Source: Cylicocyclus nassatus
Lineage: Eukaryota > Nematoda > Chromadorea > Rhabditida > Strongylidae
NCBI GenBank assembly: GCA_958299035.1
Contig: CATQJL010000001.1
Span: forward strand, 80,931,594 to 80,995,593
Length of the DNA stretch: 64,000 nucleotides
Direction of reading: 5' to 3'
Positions within the stretch are counted from its first letter, which is position 1, and every line of letters starts with the position of its first letter. Below, piece after piece: positions 23,109 to 34,440 of the stretch. The notes under the pieces were generated by a model, which was given only the letters and a program-made list of their open reading frames with translations, made no database searches and was not told the origin of the DNA. Position numbers and translations under genes: made by a program.

Positions 23109-25719
23109 AATTTCATATGAAAATGCCATTTCGACCAAGTATCCTTCCCTCGTTAAAACAAAAAACAGCGTTGTATAGCCGAAGGCTTGCTATTTACAGT
23201 AGTTTTCGACAAGCTCAAAGAGATTGTTTAGAAAAATTGATTCAAAGTGGAACTTCGAAATTTTTTAGGAGCAATGAAAAAAGAAAAAGCATGTGTAAAC
23301 CACCCTAATTTATTAGATCGTCACAAAAGTTATATTTTTGGTATTATTCAAATTTTCATTATACGTTATTACTATGTGGAGTCTCAAATAAACACATGTA
23401 TGGTAGAATCGCCCGGATATGAGCTTAAGCGATAGTTATTGCTTTTGCTGTATAGTAGGGAGCGAGTTTCCCTTTCAAAAGCAACGGAAAAACTAACAGA
23501 AAGCGTAGTGGATCTCAGATATCTTGTCTTTCGGTTTATCTGCTAACCATGACTTTCAAAAGCATTAGATTGCGAAATTCGTAAGACATCTAGGTTTTAT
23601 TTTGGACTCCGGAAGGTCGGAACTCCATAAAGAGCTGTTTCATTCTAATGGCATAAATAAACCACATTTTGGAGGGTATCCAGGACTCCACTTAACCATA
23701 AGTTTTGAGCCAGAATTTCTCGCAGATTTTTACAGATACCTTCACTTATCATATGAAGGCAGAAGAGAGTGCAAGAGCACATGCTTGAGGATTTAGAAAT
23801 TCCCGTGACTTTTTTACAGGGATGCGATTTTTTTTGACTTTCAAGCATGCGAATCTTTTTAGATTTCGGCTTCCAAATTTATAAGGATGAGACCGCGAGC
23901 AAAGGTCGATGCAAAAAGAATGTCCGTTTTGCAAATTTTTTTTGACAAGTTATAACTTTGTTCTTTCTTCACGTTTTTGGATGCAAAAAACATTAGAAAC
24001 AGTGAACTTTTAACCTAATGCGCCCCTGCCTATACTGAGATCGCAAACGGGAAGAAAATCATGCGTCAAAAAATCGGAAATTCTCCTTTTGAAAGCCTCG
24101 TCTTTGAGAGATTGCAACACCCTTCAAGTTTTGTTCTTATCGTTGTTGACAATCTTGATTTGTAGTTGCAAATGAGAGTATAGGTTTGTATAGAGAAAAC
24201 TCTAACAAAAGGGATCTGCAAAAAGAAAAGATATCCAAAACTGTTTACTTTTTTAAACCTATGTGTGGTATGTCAGAAGGTCCCTAACTATGAAATATGA
24301 ATTCTTAATGCACTGAACAGTTAAGTTTATCTGTAAAAATTGTTGGCAATAGGTCCTGACTATGCGCATACAGAAATGAGCAATCGTCAATGGCCTTAAT
24401 CAGAAAATTTTTTGAACCCATGGAAAAGCAGCGAGTATCTGTTTCGGGGCATCAACTTCTTAGTCCAGAGAAATTCAAAAAAAACTTACCAAACTTGCAA
24501 TAGATAGACAAGTTTCATCATATGCAGTAGCTATGTATTCAAGAAAATTCGCTCATGCGCCTGAATTGTGGCCAATAGAGCCAATGCAACAAAATTTCGA
24601 TTTTGAGTGCGGCTGTGCGAGGTGCTGGTGAAATTCTCACACATGAGATGCTTAATTTCATCAGTGATGAAGAGTACATAAAGAAAGCTTTCCGGATGCA
24701 GAATCCTGATATCTCGGTGAGACTGTAACCTTGCTCTGTTGAAGGATCACAAAACATTTAGAAAGCAACAAAGATATAAGTTGATGCGGGAGAGATAAAA
24801 ACGGAAGAGTCTCGATAAGAGCTGCATAGAGCAAACCAAGTGTAATATGAATTTGCATCTCACATTGGTTATAATTACCAAAAACATTCAAAGGTAGAAT
24901 CGTCTTGATCGCGATTTTGGATGCGCTATGCTATATACGAACTTTTGAAATTTGATATCTCAAAAGGCTAGAAACTCATGCTGGGCCCTAGTCTTGAGCT
25001 TTTGGAAGTGTACAGTAGTAGCCCCCTATCAAAGCATGCCCAAATCATGATCAAAGTCCTTCGGAAAATAAAGAAAATCGCCCCGAAACAGCGAAGGAAG
25101 TATTGTAGAATTTCTAGGCCACAACGCCTCCTCCAGTAATGTCCGCAAAGAAGCTCTCCAAAATGGGAAATGTCGAGAACTTTGCGGATTCTCGACTTCA
25201 TTTTTGAAATCAAAGATATAAAAAAGCTCCAAAACGGCAGAAATATAGAAATGAGAATCTATTTGAACATTGCGTTTAATCTGTCGTAAAACGGCGCTTG
25301 TAATGAAAAATATGCTCAATTTGCCTAGGATCTGTCATGTAGTTAATTATGTGGTAGCCACAATTTGCGGTAGCAGCATGCTGGAAAGTGTGTGCGGTAG
25401 GAGTTCAATATGCAGGAGCAATTGAGAAATTATACGATGGGTCTATAAATACTTTGTAATGCCTACATTCATTGTGAGTGATGTGACGTACATAGCTATA
25501 GAAAAGAACTTAAAAAAACATCAGAATGTTGGAAGTGTAACAGATAATTCTCGCCAAAAATTCATAGAGCACTCCCTTCTTTTTCGAGTGGTTGTGTCTA
25601 CTTCAGCGCAAACGAGCTTGCCAAATGTAACCAGAAACAATGATCATGCCTTTAGGCATGGACAAGTTTCGTTATTTTTATTCTAGGACTGATTCTCCCG
25701 AAAGTTTAAGTGACTGATG
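23109..25719. other. No gene recognised
   Basis: Many short frames on both strands, none with a motif or splice context. No repeat partner was found within the window. Confidence 0.35.
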
Positions 25720-26305
25720 GGTAGAGCAACTCTTTGGAATAAAAAGCGTTTTTTTTTCTCCTTTTCGTAGCTCGTTTTAAGTTTTTGTAGAATTATCAAC
25801 AAAATCACCGTCTGAGGTCTATTTCAGGCACAAACGCGTTGAACACTAGTAATTCTAAATTGAAGCTTCCTAAAACGGATTGTGATTTAACAAAATTTAG
25901 CAAAATGAGCGTGACGGTTTCGATTCAATCACATGGATTATGTTGATTTTATTCCCAAGATTACGAATCAGCAACAAAAAATACCTGTTAGAAGAGAAGA
26001 AATGATGCTTTGAATCACACCTAGTTGCTCGCCGATCAATATTGCATGAGGTTAGATTCGACCAGGTATGAAATTTTATAGCATTAAAGAATCAATTCTG
26101 AAAATGTTTTAAGCAAGCTATGAAAGGAAGAAACTGCTTTGCAGTTATTTTGTATAGTTTGTCCTATTTTTCCTTTTAACATATTCGCTGATCGATGCAA
26201 AAACCTAAAACATTAGTGAAACTTGATCATGGCAGAAAGCAAGGGTTTCAGTTTTCGGTAACCTTTTAAGAGCTCGTTTGCTGCACTGCGGTAGGAACAA
26301 ACTTT
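25720..26305 (+). repeat. Diverged repeat, copy 2 (partner 21480-22100)
   Basis: Same order of landmarks as 21480-22100, including GAAACTTGATCATGGCA and AAAAAATACCTGTTAGAA. The pair lies about 4.2 kb apart in direct orientation. Confidence 0.5.
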
Positions 26306-27670
26306 TCATCGAATGCTGCTAAGACCTTCTAAAAGTCTTTTTCAGAATTGTTGCCACTTTCAAACGGAGCGAAAATGTATCCAAGAAGAGCTTATGTTAT
26401 ATTGGCGGATGATGTTATACTTTTTCTGTTAGGGTGATAATTTTTACTCTGAACATCAGCATTTCTTGGAAATTGGAGCATCTGCAAAGGTTAAAAATAC
26501 ATGATCGTACCTCTGTATGCATGAGCTACATGGTGACGTTTGTGGGAATACCTCATTACGCCTCATGACGGAGTTTTACACTTTACTCCCTTTATTTTTT
26601 TTATTTCTAGCCATGGAAGAAATACGGAAAGTGTATGATCAAATATTCGGCGTGTCAAGCGTTGGATGTTAGGATAAATGACATATTTTTAAGATTTTTT
26701 GGGCGGAGATACGACTTTTGACGGTAAAGTTCGTTTCCGACTATCAGATTTCAGCTCAAAATTTCACGCGGAATACGATTTCGGCAGACTAAAAGCCATC
26801 TTGTAGAGCTTGCTGTCGGATGATTACTAAAGCCACATCAATTGAAGGAAAGGTACAAAACGACGGTGGTTGTAGCAAAAAGGGTATAAAGCGAAAGAAT
26901 GTCATTTTTATGGACAACCAACAAGTTAAAACATAACGGGTAGCTTTCGATAGAGAGAAGCAAATTCTCAAGACACCTCTCAATATTACCGTAATCGTTT
27001 ATAGTCAAAGCTTGAAGTCAAAATCCATGAGCAAATAGTGACGTGAGAAATCGGACCTCCATCGCAAAAAAAATTTAGCATTTTTACTTGCTCACGCTGG
27101 TGGCAGATTTGTGCTCTTATTCATATCTACCTGCTAAATTTTTTCGTTTTCAAAAATCAAATAAAAAAGAGAAGTGGAAGACTTTGCCCTCAGTTCTAAT
27201 TTCCTTCCATGTTTGCAGTGGTGAACTATAAGCATTTGTTTCAGCTTAAAAGATAAGGTCACAAAACCCGTGCTCTTGGCTTTCTCGCCCTTTTTGTGAC
27301 GTTTTCATGGTTTTTTGGGCATGCTCAAAAATTGCAAAAATGAAATAATCTCTTTGTTTGCTTATTTTCGATCTTTTTCGTTTTAATTCGTGAAAAAGGT
27401 ATTGTAGTAAAGAGCATAATTTTATCTTCCAAATAAAAATACTCTGAGAATTTTTCGTGATCCAGCTTGAAAAATGCCGATCTTGACTGATTTCTTTCAT
27501 TTGCCTCTAGCTTAGAAACTTTCTGACGACAAATTATAGCAAAGGCACATTTCTAAAGAGAAAGGTTTTCTCTTTCAAACAAAAGTCAAACCAAGAATTT
27601 CCACCAAGAAGGAAGGAGGTTATGATTTTTTTGAAAATCCGGCGAACGAACTTTTGGACCCACCTAATAT
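26306..27670. other. No gene; possible mariner end at the right edge
   Basis: An acceptor-like TTTTTCAG near 26347 is followed by a short frame (LPLSNGAKMYPRRAYVILA), too small to call. At 27640-27667 the sequence GAACTTTTGGACCCACCTAA is an outward-facing mariner-type end (TTAGGTGGGTCC when reversed). Its left partner was not found. Confidence 0.3.
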
Positions 27671-27863
27671 ATTAGGTTGAACCGAAAGTTCTGTCGTTTC
27701 ATTTTCATTTGTAACTTCGCGAGATTTCAGCGGATTTGCTTGCTTGTAATTTTATTAGAAAGATTAGGTCTTGAGCTTTCAATCGTTGTTTTGTAGAGCT
27801 TCTGTTTCGCATTGATTGCGGAGACAAAAATGGAAAACTAAGACCATGTAAACTTTAACCATT
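27671..27863 (+). mobile_element. Mariner 5' end and transposase start, interrupted
   Basis: TTAGGTTGAACCGAAAGTTC follows a TA, the usual start of a mariner element. About 160 bp later an ATGGAAAACTAAGACCATG string resembles the start of a mariner transposase (M-E-N) with a stop. The element is cut by the TTAA-flanked MITE that follows and its right end is not recognised. Confidence 0.4.
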
Positions 27864-27867
27864 TTAA

Positions 27868-28179
27868 GTTAGGTCACCAAAAATCTGGAATGCTGCAGAA
27901 AAATCTGAAATCGTCAGTACATATGTTTTTTGACCTACCCTTTGCATTTGTGAAAAAATTGTGTTGTTTGGACGTCTCTTTGAGAAGTTACAATATATCC
28001 CTTTACTACACAAAAAACCCCCAAAATTAATTAATTTGACACTTTTCTCGAAAATCACCACTTTCTAAGAAGACGTCCAAACAAGACAAATTTTTCAAAG
28101 TTGGGAAGAGTAGGTCAAAAACTTCTGTAATGACGATTTCAGAATTTTCTGCAGCTTTCCAGATTCTTGGCGACCTAAG
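27868..28179. mobile_element. TTAA-flanked MITE (piggyBac-type site)
   Basis: Arms of about 130 bp face each other. The left begins TTAGGTCACCAAAAATCTGG and the right, reversed, TTAGGTCGCCAAGAATCTGG; both continue through GCTGCAGAAAA, TTTTTGACCTAC and TTTGGACGTCT. The four bases on each side are TTAA (27864-27867 and 28180-28183), the target duplication typical of piggyBac. The outermost base differs between ends (G versus C). No open frame is present. Confidence 0.65.
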
Positions 28180-30725
28180 TTAAAGGTCTTCTTTTTCTAT
28201 TTTTAGCGGCTGCGTTTTCTAGTGCTCTGCTTCCTTCATTTTGTCAATTTCCTTGCTTTCAATCCGATTTTTTTTTATTCCTCAGCATCCAAATATTGGT
28301 GCACTCGTTTCTTCCTCTGTTTTGAAGTTGATCCATTCTTACACCGTTTTTATCCTTCAAATCTGTTTTTGAGTTTGCCTCAATCGATAACCCTCGACAT
28401 GCCTTCCCGCTCCAGCAGGTCAAACACAGACTGTTTCTATTCGTAGAGTAGAAAATCTGTTTCTTCTTCTGAAAGCCAAGGCCTCCGTACTCTCTCAGCT
28501 GCTATTGGAGCCGAAAAGAATAATTTTAGTGATCTATCTGCAATGGAGCTAATTCACTCAATTTCGGAGAAATCTGGTCCAGTGATTGAGACAAAACTCC
28601 TCCTGACGTCGAGGCTGAAAAAAGAAGTAAAAGCATCGTTTTGGCCTGATTGGAAGATTCGGAGCCTGACAAACCACTCTTGGAGCGAAAGGCTGAGCTG
28701 CAACACGAGGTAGCCAAAGTTTTGGAAGTTTTAAAGGTAGATTGTTGGTTCGCATAAATGTATCGCATTTGATGGTATCAACCAAGACTAGTCAAGGTGT
28801 TTTTTCCTTCCCGCCGTTTCTGGATTCGAGCGCTGCCTAACGCTCTTCCTGCGGCAGTCTAACCTACTGAACGTTTATGTCCGCAGGAGCATGACCGCCT
28901 CTGAGCGGGCCAAGGAATATGACCTAAGGCAGACGGCCAGCGAAAGAAACAAAGGGAAGCCTACTAGGGAATGGGTCGTATATATAAGGGAGAACTGCGT
29001 CACATCTAGGAGCTTCCACGACGTCAAACACAGGAAAGCGCGTAACCTTGTCAGGAGTTCTTGTATCTATCTACTGTTTTCTTTTTGATTCTCGGAGTCT
29101 AGTCAACAAAATTGACCTTTTACACGCTTTTCTTGTTTTGAATGTATTTGACGTTTTGTGTATGACCGAGGCGTGGTTTAGTTCCAAGATTGCTGACTCT
29201 GAAATTATCGCTGACCTTCCATATACTCTTTTTCACTTAGATCGAGCAAGTGGTAGAGGCGGGAGCGTATGTCGTATTATCAAACAAGATTTTGCAGTTA
29301 AGAGAATATGCGTTGTCAACAATCATAAGTGTAATACTCTCTGCTTTAATATTTGGCCACCATCTTCTCTGTCTTTCTTGCGATTCATTGTGATATTTCG
29401 TCCCCCCCCCCCCTGCAATTCTAGTGAAAATCTTGCTTCCTCGAGTGTTATTCAAGATTTGTGTTCGGTTCCATCACCGGTCATCGTTTTGGGCGATTTC
29501 AGCATTGATTTCTTGTCTCCCGCTCTCGGCAATCACTACTTCCTCTCTTTTGTGCATGACTGCAATGTTCGGCAACACGATAGCTTTCCTACTAGAGGGA
29601 ATTCAGCCACTGATCTTTTTTCTCAAAACTGTCCAAAACGTTGCTGTCCTTCCACTTTTGGTACTTCAAACCTCAATATAGTTAAGTTTGAGATTGAATT
29701 TAGTGCGATCAAAAACAATTTTGTTCCATAACCTGACTTTCGAATAGCTTAATTTTACAGAGATAGGTAAAGCTCTCGAAGACATTGACTGGTTCAATCC
29801 CTTTGAAATCTATGAGACTGTCGAAGATCTCTATCAACGTTTTTGCGAAACCCTGTATCTACTCTTCTCTAAGCACGTACCTTTCCGCTTTTCGCCACCT
29901 CACAACAAAACTATCCTATGCATATACAGAATCTTTTAGAACAGATGTTTAGACTTTTTTTCGCTCTTACATGATCCTCTACACGATGTACTGTACAAGA
30001 AAGTTTGTGAGGAACAAACACCACACCAAAAGATACGGCAAATCGGGAAGGACGTCTTTCTAGATACATTTTTAGAGAGCTTCATGGTCATTTCAGAAGT
30101 AAACTAAAGGACGGCAAATAATCATGAATTAGTTGACGATCAAGGCCATCTATTTCTAAGCGAAAGGGATAAAGCTTAAGCACTAGACAACTACTTCGCT
30201 TCCTTCTTTACTGATGATACGTTTGACACCCGTGATAATGAAATTTTTCTTGGTCTTGGTCGCCCATGCCTTGGCTTACCCTTTGGCTTTCATATTAAAT
30301 GCATCTCTGCTATTAGGAAAGGTACCAAAGGTTTGGAAGGAGACTTTGGTGACAGCTGTACCCAAGCGCAAACAAAAACGCTCTTTCCAATTTTCTTCCA
30401 ATGAGTATCATAGCTCCAACTGGTAAAATACTGGAAAAGCTTTTAAAAGGGATTCTATTTGATTGGTTAGAACAAAACAGTATTTTTCCTTCAAGTCAAA
30501 ATAGAGTCCTTCTTGGGGATTCACCACTGCATTATTCGCTGACTCAGTTTTTGACTGGATCAATGCGCTGAATCAAGGTAAAGCAGTGGACATAGTTTTC
30601 TTCGATCTCTCAAAAGCTTTTGATCGCGTGGTACACTCTAAGCTACTTTTGAAGCTTGAAAATTATGGAATTCGTGGACATTTGCTTGCTTGCGTGGCAT
30701 CTTGCCTGCAAAATCGTGGAGTGCT

Positions 30726-31369
30726 GATAATCGCTGGGGGCAGGCGACCATGTGATTTATGGGCAGACGGGCACCGGAAAAATAATTCGCTGATTTCTTG
30801 CAGTCCGCTTGCAGAAATTTGGAATAAATTTGGCCAATTTTTAGACGAACGCTCGGAGAATATCGCGGTCTTTCTGTGTATAAATGCGGCCCAGTGACCG
30901 CATTCTGCCGACTTTCCACGAGAATATGCAAAGTTGTTACGAGCTCCACTGTTTTTTGTGAAGGGCGCACAGCCCGTAAGTACCTTCCGCTGAGAGAAAG
31001 CACCCCAAATGGGTAATCAAACCATCGATGACACCTCTGCCACATAGAGTCTCACTTTTCTCGGCGTGCTCCCGAAACTGCATAAAAAGAGTCCGAGCGC
31101 TTGCTGAAAGTTTGGCCAGCGCTCGCTGAAAGAAATTATTTGTGGCGTGCTCCCGAAACTGCATAAAAAGAGTCCGAGCGCTTGCTGAAAATTTGGCCAG
31201 CGCTCGCTGAAAGAAATTATTTGGCTTGCAAAAAATGCTATATTGCTGCCCGCTGGCAAAATATGCGACCGTAAAGGAAGTGCCGCCCGCGGAAGGTTTG
31301 GCCACGCCCCAAAATTCTGCTGACGCCTGCAGAAAAGCGCGAGTTTGCGGCCTGCCCCAGGCGATCATC
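30726..31369. mobile_element. TIR insertion inside the RT domain
   Basis: The RT frame breaks between CLQNRG and the following strand-turn region. The inserted block starts GATAATCGCTGGGGGCAGGC and ends with the near-inverse GCCTGCCCCAGGCGATCATC. It contains an almost perfect 82-bp tandem duplication at 31062-31225 (GGCGTGCTCCCGAAACTGC). It has no transposase. A target duplication is not clear. Reading across the joint restores the usual RT spacing, which supports an insertion. Confidence 0.6.
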
Positions 31370-31782
31370 TGAATGGCTGTTCGTGTTGGACTAGCTTCTT
31401 CGAACGTTTCCCTTGCAAAAGCGGGGAATACTTTAGGGTGGCATACTCGCCCCTGCTTTTTCTCGTTTACACAGCAGATCTGCCATCTTTTTTGAGTACA
31501 CATCCGGACATCAGAATTCAGATCTTTGCAAATGACATAAAAATCTGTTTCTGTTACACCGAACTTGAGCAAAACGTATATACCAAGCGATCTCATCTTC
31601 TATACAAAATATGCTTCTCTGATCTGAAGAGTGGAGTCTTCCTGTGAATGCTCTCAAATCTAAGGTCATGATCTCGAACACTGTAGTCTCACAAAGGATC
31701 TAGGCGTTTTTGTTGATAATCAGCTAAAATTTTCGTTTCACTATGATACTGTCACCAAAAAGGCACTTACAAAGGAAGTATA

Positions 31783-32218
31783 CTAACTTAGATTCGCCTT
31801 TTGAGATGAGACACATATGCTTGGAATCAGCTTTGAACGCTGATTCCAAATATGCTGTTCTTGGCTGCTTAGCTCTATTCCGAAGCGAGTTATAGGCTTG
31901 CTGTTGTGAGTATTTGATAAATTTCTAAATGTCGCAAGACGGCGTGTAGATAAGAATCTGCTCTTAAAGACTGCTGGGATGCTGAACAAATCAGATTGAT
32001 TCTTTCGATCTTGAAGGAGAGCACTATACATTTGCAAAATCACTTAGACGTCGACACCTAGCGTCAGTAGGTCAAGGAGCACGCAAACTTTGCATAGAAC
32101 AGAGACCATAACTGGCTTCAGAATAACGCTAAGCAGCTAGGAACAGCATATTTAAAATCAGCGGTCCAAGCTGATTCTAAATACATGTATCTCATCTCAC
32201 AAGGAGAGTCTAAGTTAG
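31783..32218. mobile_element. TA-flanked TIR element inside the RT tail
   Basis: Ends CTAACTTAGATTCGCCTTTT and, reversed from the right, CTAACTTAGACTCTCCTTGT are followed by TGAGATGAGA in both arms. TA lies on each side (31781-31782, 32219-32220). Removing it joins the VTKKALTKE segment to the next RT segment. Its TA site and CTTA-type ends resemble the element at 34441-35060. Confidence 0.65.
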
Positions 32219-32402
32219 TATCCTTCCCTTGTTAGTTTAATTTAGCATACTCAGCAGCATTCACTGTAATGATGCAAAGATCTTGATCAGAATGTACAAG
32301 ACTTTTGTTCTGCCTTTCATGGAATACGCATCTCCCGTCTGGAGTCCTTTCTCCAAGAAAAATATGGAAAAGCTAGAAGAAGACTTAGAAGTGTTAGAAT
32401 AT

Positions 32403-33475
32403 TAAACTTGGAACAAGTTAACAAAGAAGTGGGTCAGAAGAAAGCAAGGTGCCGATGTTCCCGGATATGACGTTAAAGCAGCGGATGTGTTAGCATGTGT
32501 ATATACTGTACACCCTAACCAAGTCCACTGCTTCTACCTCAGATTGTTACTTCACACAATCCAAGGACCGACGTCATTCGCAGCATTGAGGACCATCGAT
32601 GGAGAGGTTTGTGAGACCTACAGAGAAGCACGTCAAAGACTTGGCTTGCTTGAAGATGATCAGCACTGGGACAGAACTCTCGCAGAAGCATTTGCGACAA
32701 GTTTCGCTGCTCAAGTGTGAACTTTCTTCGACATCATCTTGACCGCGTGTCAACCGTCAAATCTTCGAGCCCTCTGGGAGAAGTACAAGAAGGCCAGACG
32801 CCGGTTACTCGCCCGATATATTCAACCGAGCGTTGATACTGCTTGAGGATACGTGCGCGTCGATGACCGTTCAAACCCTCAAAAAGCTCGATTTGCCGTC
32901 ACCAATACGCGAGATGACCAGGGCACTCGAGAACGGTTTTCTCCGAGAGAGTCCCATGATGCCGATCAGCTGACCACATTTGTAGAGTCCAACAGACTTC
33001 TCCTTACGGAGGATCAGGAGTTGGCTTACCGTGTTGTTCTGGACACGATTTCCAGTGGCAAGGGTGGGCCACTTTTTCTCGAAGCTCCAGGTGGAACAGG
33101 AAAAACGTTCATCATCAATCTCCTACTTGCCAGATTCGCAGACAAGGAGGAATCGCACTAGCAGTGGCATCCTCGGGGATTGCCTCAACACCGCTATAAG
33201 GTTCCTCTGGATATCGCTCATACAGAGCAGTATGTGGGATAAGCAAGGGCAGGGAAAGCCAAGGTGTTACAAGAAACCAAACTCATAGTTTCTAGTGCAC
33301 CATGGCGCATAAGAAGTCCCTAGAACCCTCGACTGCACGCTGCAGGACATACGAGGGAGCAGCAGGCTAATGGATGGGGCCGTCGTGCTACTGGCAGGCT
33401 ACTTTCGTCAAACTCTGCCAGTGATTCGCGATCGACTTTAGCAGATGAGCTGGACGCTTGCCTCGAACTTCTCAT
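32403..33475 (+). pseudogene. Helitron Rep/helicase fragment
   Basis: The region before the helicase is recognised by VRRKQGADVPGYDV, VYTVHPNQVHCFYLRLLL and GPTSFAALRTIDGE at 32430-32640, a signature stretch of Helitron proteins, followed by GLLEDDQHWDRTLAEA. The PIF1-type helicase begins near 32940 with LTEDQELAYRVVLDTI and has Walker A APGGTGKTF at 33085-33111. After frameshifts come a K-V-P-L-D-I strand near 33205 and the Walker B region GAVVLLAGYFRQTLPVI at about 33378-33430, where Y replaces the usual D after G. Then DELDACL appears near 33450. The Rep endonuclease, the helicase C-terminus and both element ends are missing or unseen. It abuts an RT fragment on the left and methionyl-tRNA synthetase exons on the right. 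Confidence 0.88.
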
Positions 33476-33496
33476 CTCTCAACATTTTTTCTCTAG

Positions 33497-33935
33497 GATT
33501 GCACCAGTCAAAGGTAAACGGAATACATTGATCACATCTGCTCTTCCGTATGCCAATACTGAAGAGTACCGCACTTGGGCAACATCATCGGCTGTGTGTT
33601 GAGTGCAGACGTTTTTGCTCGGCTATTTGATTTTCTAATCATTTTTGCGAGGATCAGTCATCATGTACCGCACTTCAGATATTGTCGGCTGCGTGGTTAC
33701 GAAACTCTTTACATTTGTGGAACGGATGAGTATGGCACCGCTACCGAGACGAAGGTACCATTTGAATTCAGGTATATACTCTCTAATGCTCAAGCAACGA
33801 TATTCTAGGCCCTTCAAGAAGGTCTGACACCTTAGGAGGTCTGTGACAAGTTTCATGTAATTCATAAAAGCATCTACGAGTGGTCCAACATAGAATTTGA
33901 CATCTTTGGACGAATACTACGCCACTGCAAACAGA
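33497..33935 (+). pseudogene. MARS1: Methionyl-tRNA synthetase fragment, three exons with introns
   Basis: Exon 1 (33497-33621) encodes VKGKRNTLITSALPYAN and, after a frame change near 33565, [19 protein letters not shown]. This is the class-I HIGH-motif region of cytosolic MetRS. A 57-nt intron with GC donor and CAG acceptor (33622-33678) leads to exon 2 (33679-33754), [19 protein letters not shown] and TATETK. A 54-nt GT-AG intron (33755-33808) leads to exon 3 (33809-33935), ALQEGLTP, then a TAG stop, then [16 protein letters not shown] and NIEFDIFGR, with another frameshift before a perfect GTAAGT donor. Retained introns exclude a retrocopy. Two frameshifts, a stop, and no further exons before 34.1 kb show a truncated genomic duplicate. 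A TTTTTTCTCTAG acceptor precedes exon 1. Confidence 0.9.
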
Positions 33936-34089
33936 GTAAGTTTTGAGTCTGCTTTACAGTATGGATATTTTCCTCCTTACTGTTCGTGTTTGTTTTCAAA
34001 CTTTTTATTTCGCTTCCAATTCTTACGCTTTGATAGCGTTTAGAGAAACCATTACCATGCATTATTACTCTTTCATCTATTTTTCTCAT

Positions 34090-34242
34090 GGCCCCGGCTA
34101 GACTCCGCTCAAAAGCTTCAAAAGCGCCCAAATTTCTCTAATCTCTCTCATCCCTCCTCATACGAGAAAGAGAAGAGACATTAGAGAAATTTGAGCTTTT
34201 TGGGCTATTTGAGCGCTTTTGAGCGAAGTCTGGCAAGGCCCC
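34090..34242. mobile_element. Short palindromic MITE
   Basis: Ends GGCCCCGGCTAGACT and, reversed, GGCCTTGCCAGACT continue inward as TCGCTCAAAAGC. The centre also pairs (AAATTTCTCTAAT against ATTAGAGAAATTT), so nearly the whole 150 bp folds back. A CAT on each side is a possible 3-bp target duplication. Confidence 0.5.
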
Positions 34243-34377
34243 ATCTCCTTCCTTCGTTTATTCTTTTTGACTAGATAGAGCAGAGCTATTGTCGGCATTA
34301 CAAGCATAGTAGTTCTTCTTTCGCGCAGTTGTTATAAACGCCCTGAGGGAACCGATACTCGTAAAACGTAACTACTT

Positions 34378-34423
34378 AGCCGTCTTACTTCCTTCCTGCG
34401 TTCAGGAAAGAAGTAAGACGGCT
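34378..34423. repeat. Hairpin, 21-bp arms with one mismatch
   Basis: AGCCGTCTTACTTC at the left pairs with GAAGTAAGACGGCT at the right; the full arms are 21 nt with a CGTT loop. It is not followed by a T run. Its role is unknown. Confidence 0.8.
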
Positions 34424-34440
34424 GTAACAAGGAGGGGATA

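Larger units (their letters stand above)
28398..32395 (+). pseudogene. Non-LTR retrotransposon, ORF1 plus EN-RT ORF2, interrupted twice
   Basis: ORF1 remnants run from an ATG at 28398 to about 29080 and end in a charged MTASERAKEYDLRQTASER block. The endonuclease domain follows at 29048-29731 in one long frame, with MTEAWFSSKIADS, VIVLGDFSIDFLS and a NVRQHDSFPTRGNSATDLF end. The RT region is broken: VPKVWKETLVTAVPK near 30330, IVFFDLSKAFDRV at 30589-30627, PLLFLVYTADLPSFL then an altered FAND box near 31470-31540, KDLGVFVDNQLKFSF near 31690, and YKTFVLPFMEYASPVW near 32300. TIR elements sit at 30726-31369 and 31783-32218. Sequence stops matching at about 32395, where a Helitron fragment begins. 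Stops and frameshifts throughout make it inactive. It is related in type to 6199-8470 but in the opposite orientation. Confidence 0.88.

Noticed and set aside
30937..31596. 219-codon minus frame
   Set aside because: It spans the 82-bp tandem duplication of a TIR insertion and continues antisense through RT sequence.
33031..33288. 85-codon frame beginning MLFWTRFPVARVG
   Set aside because: Shadow of the helicase Walker A frame in another phase.
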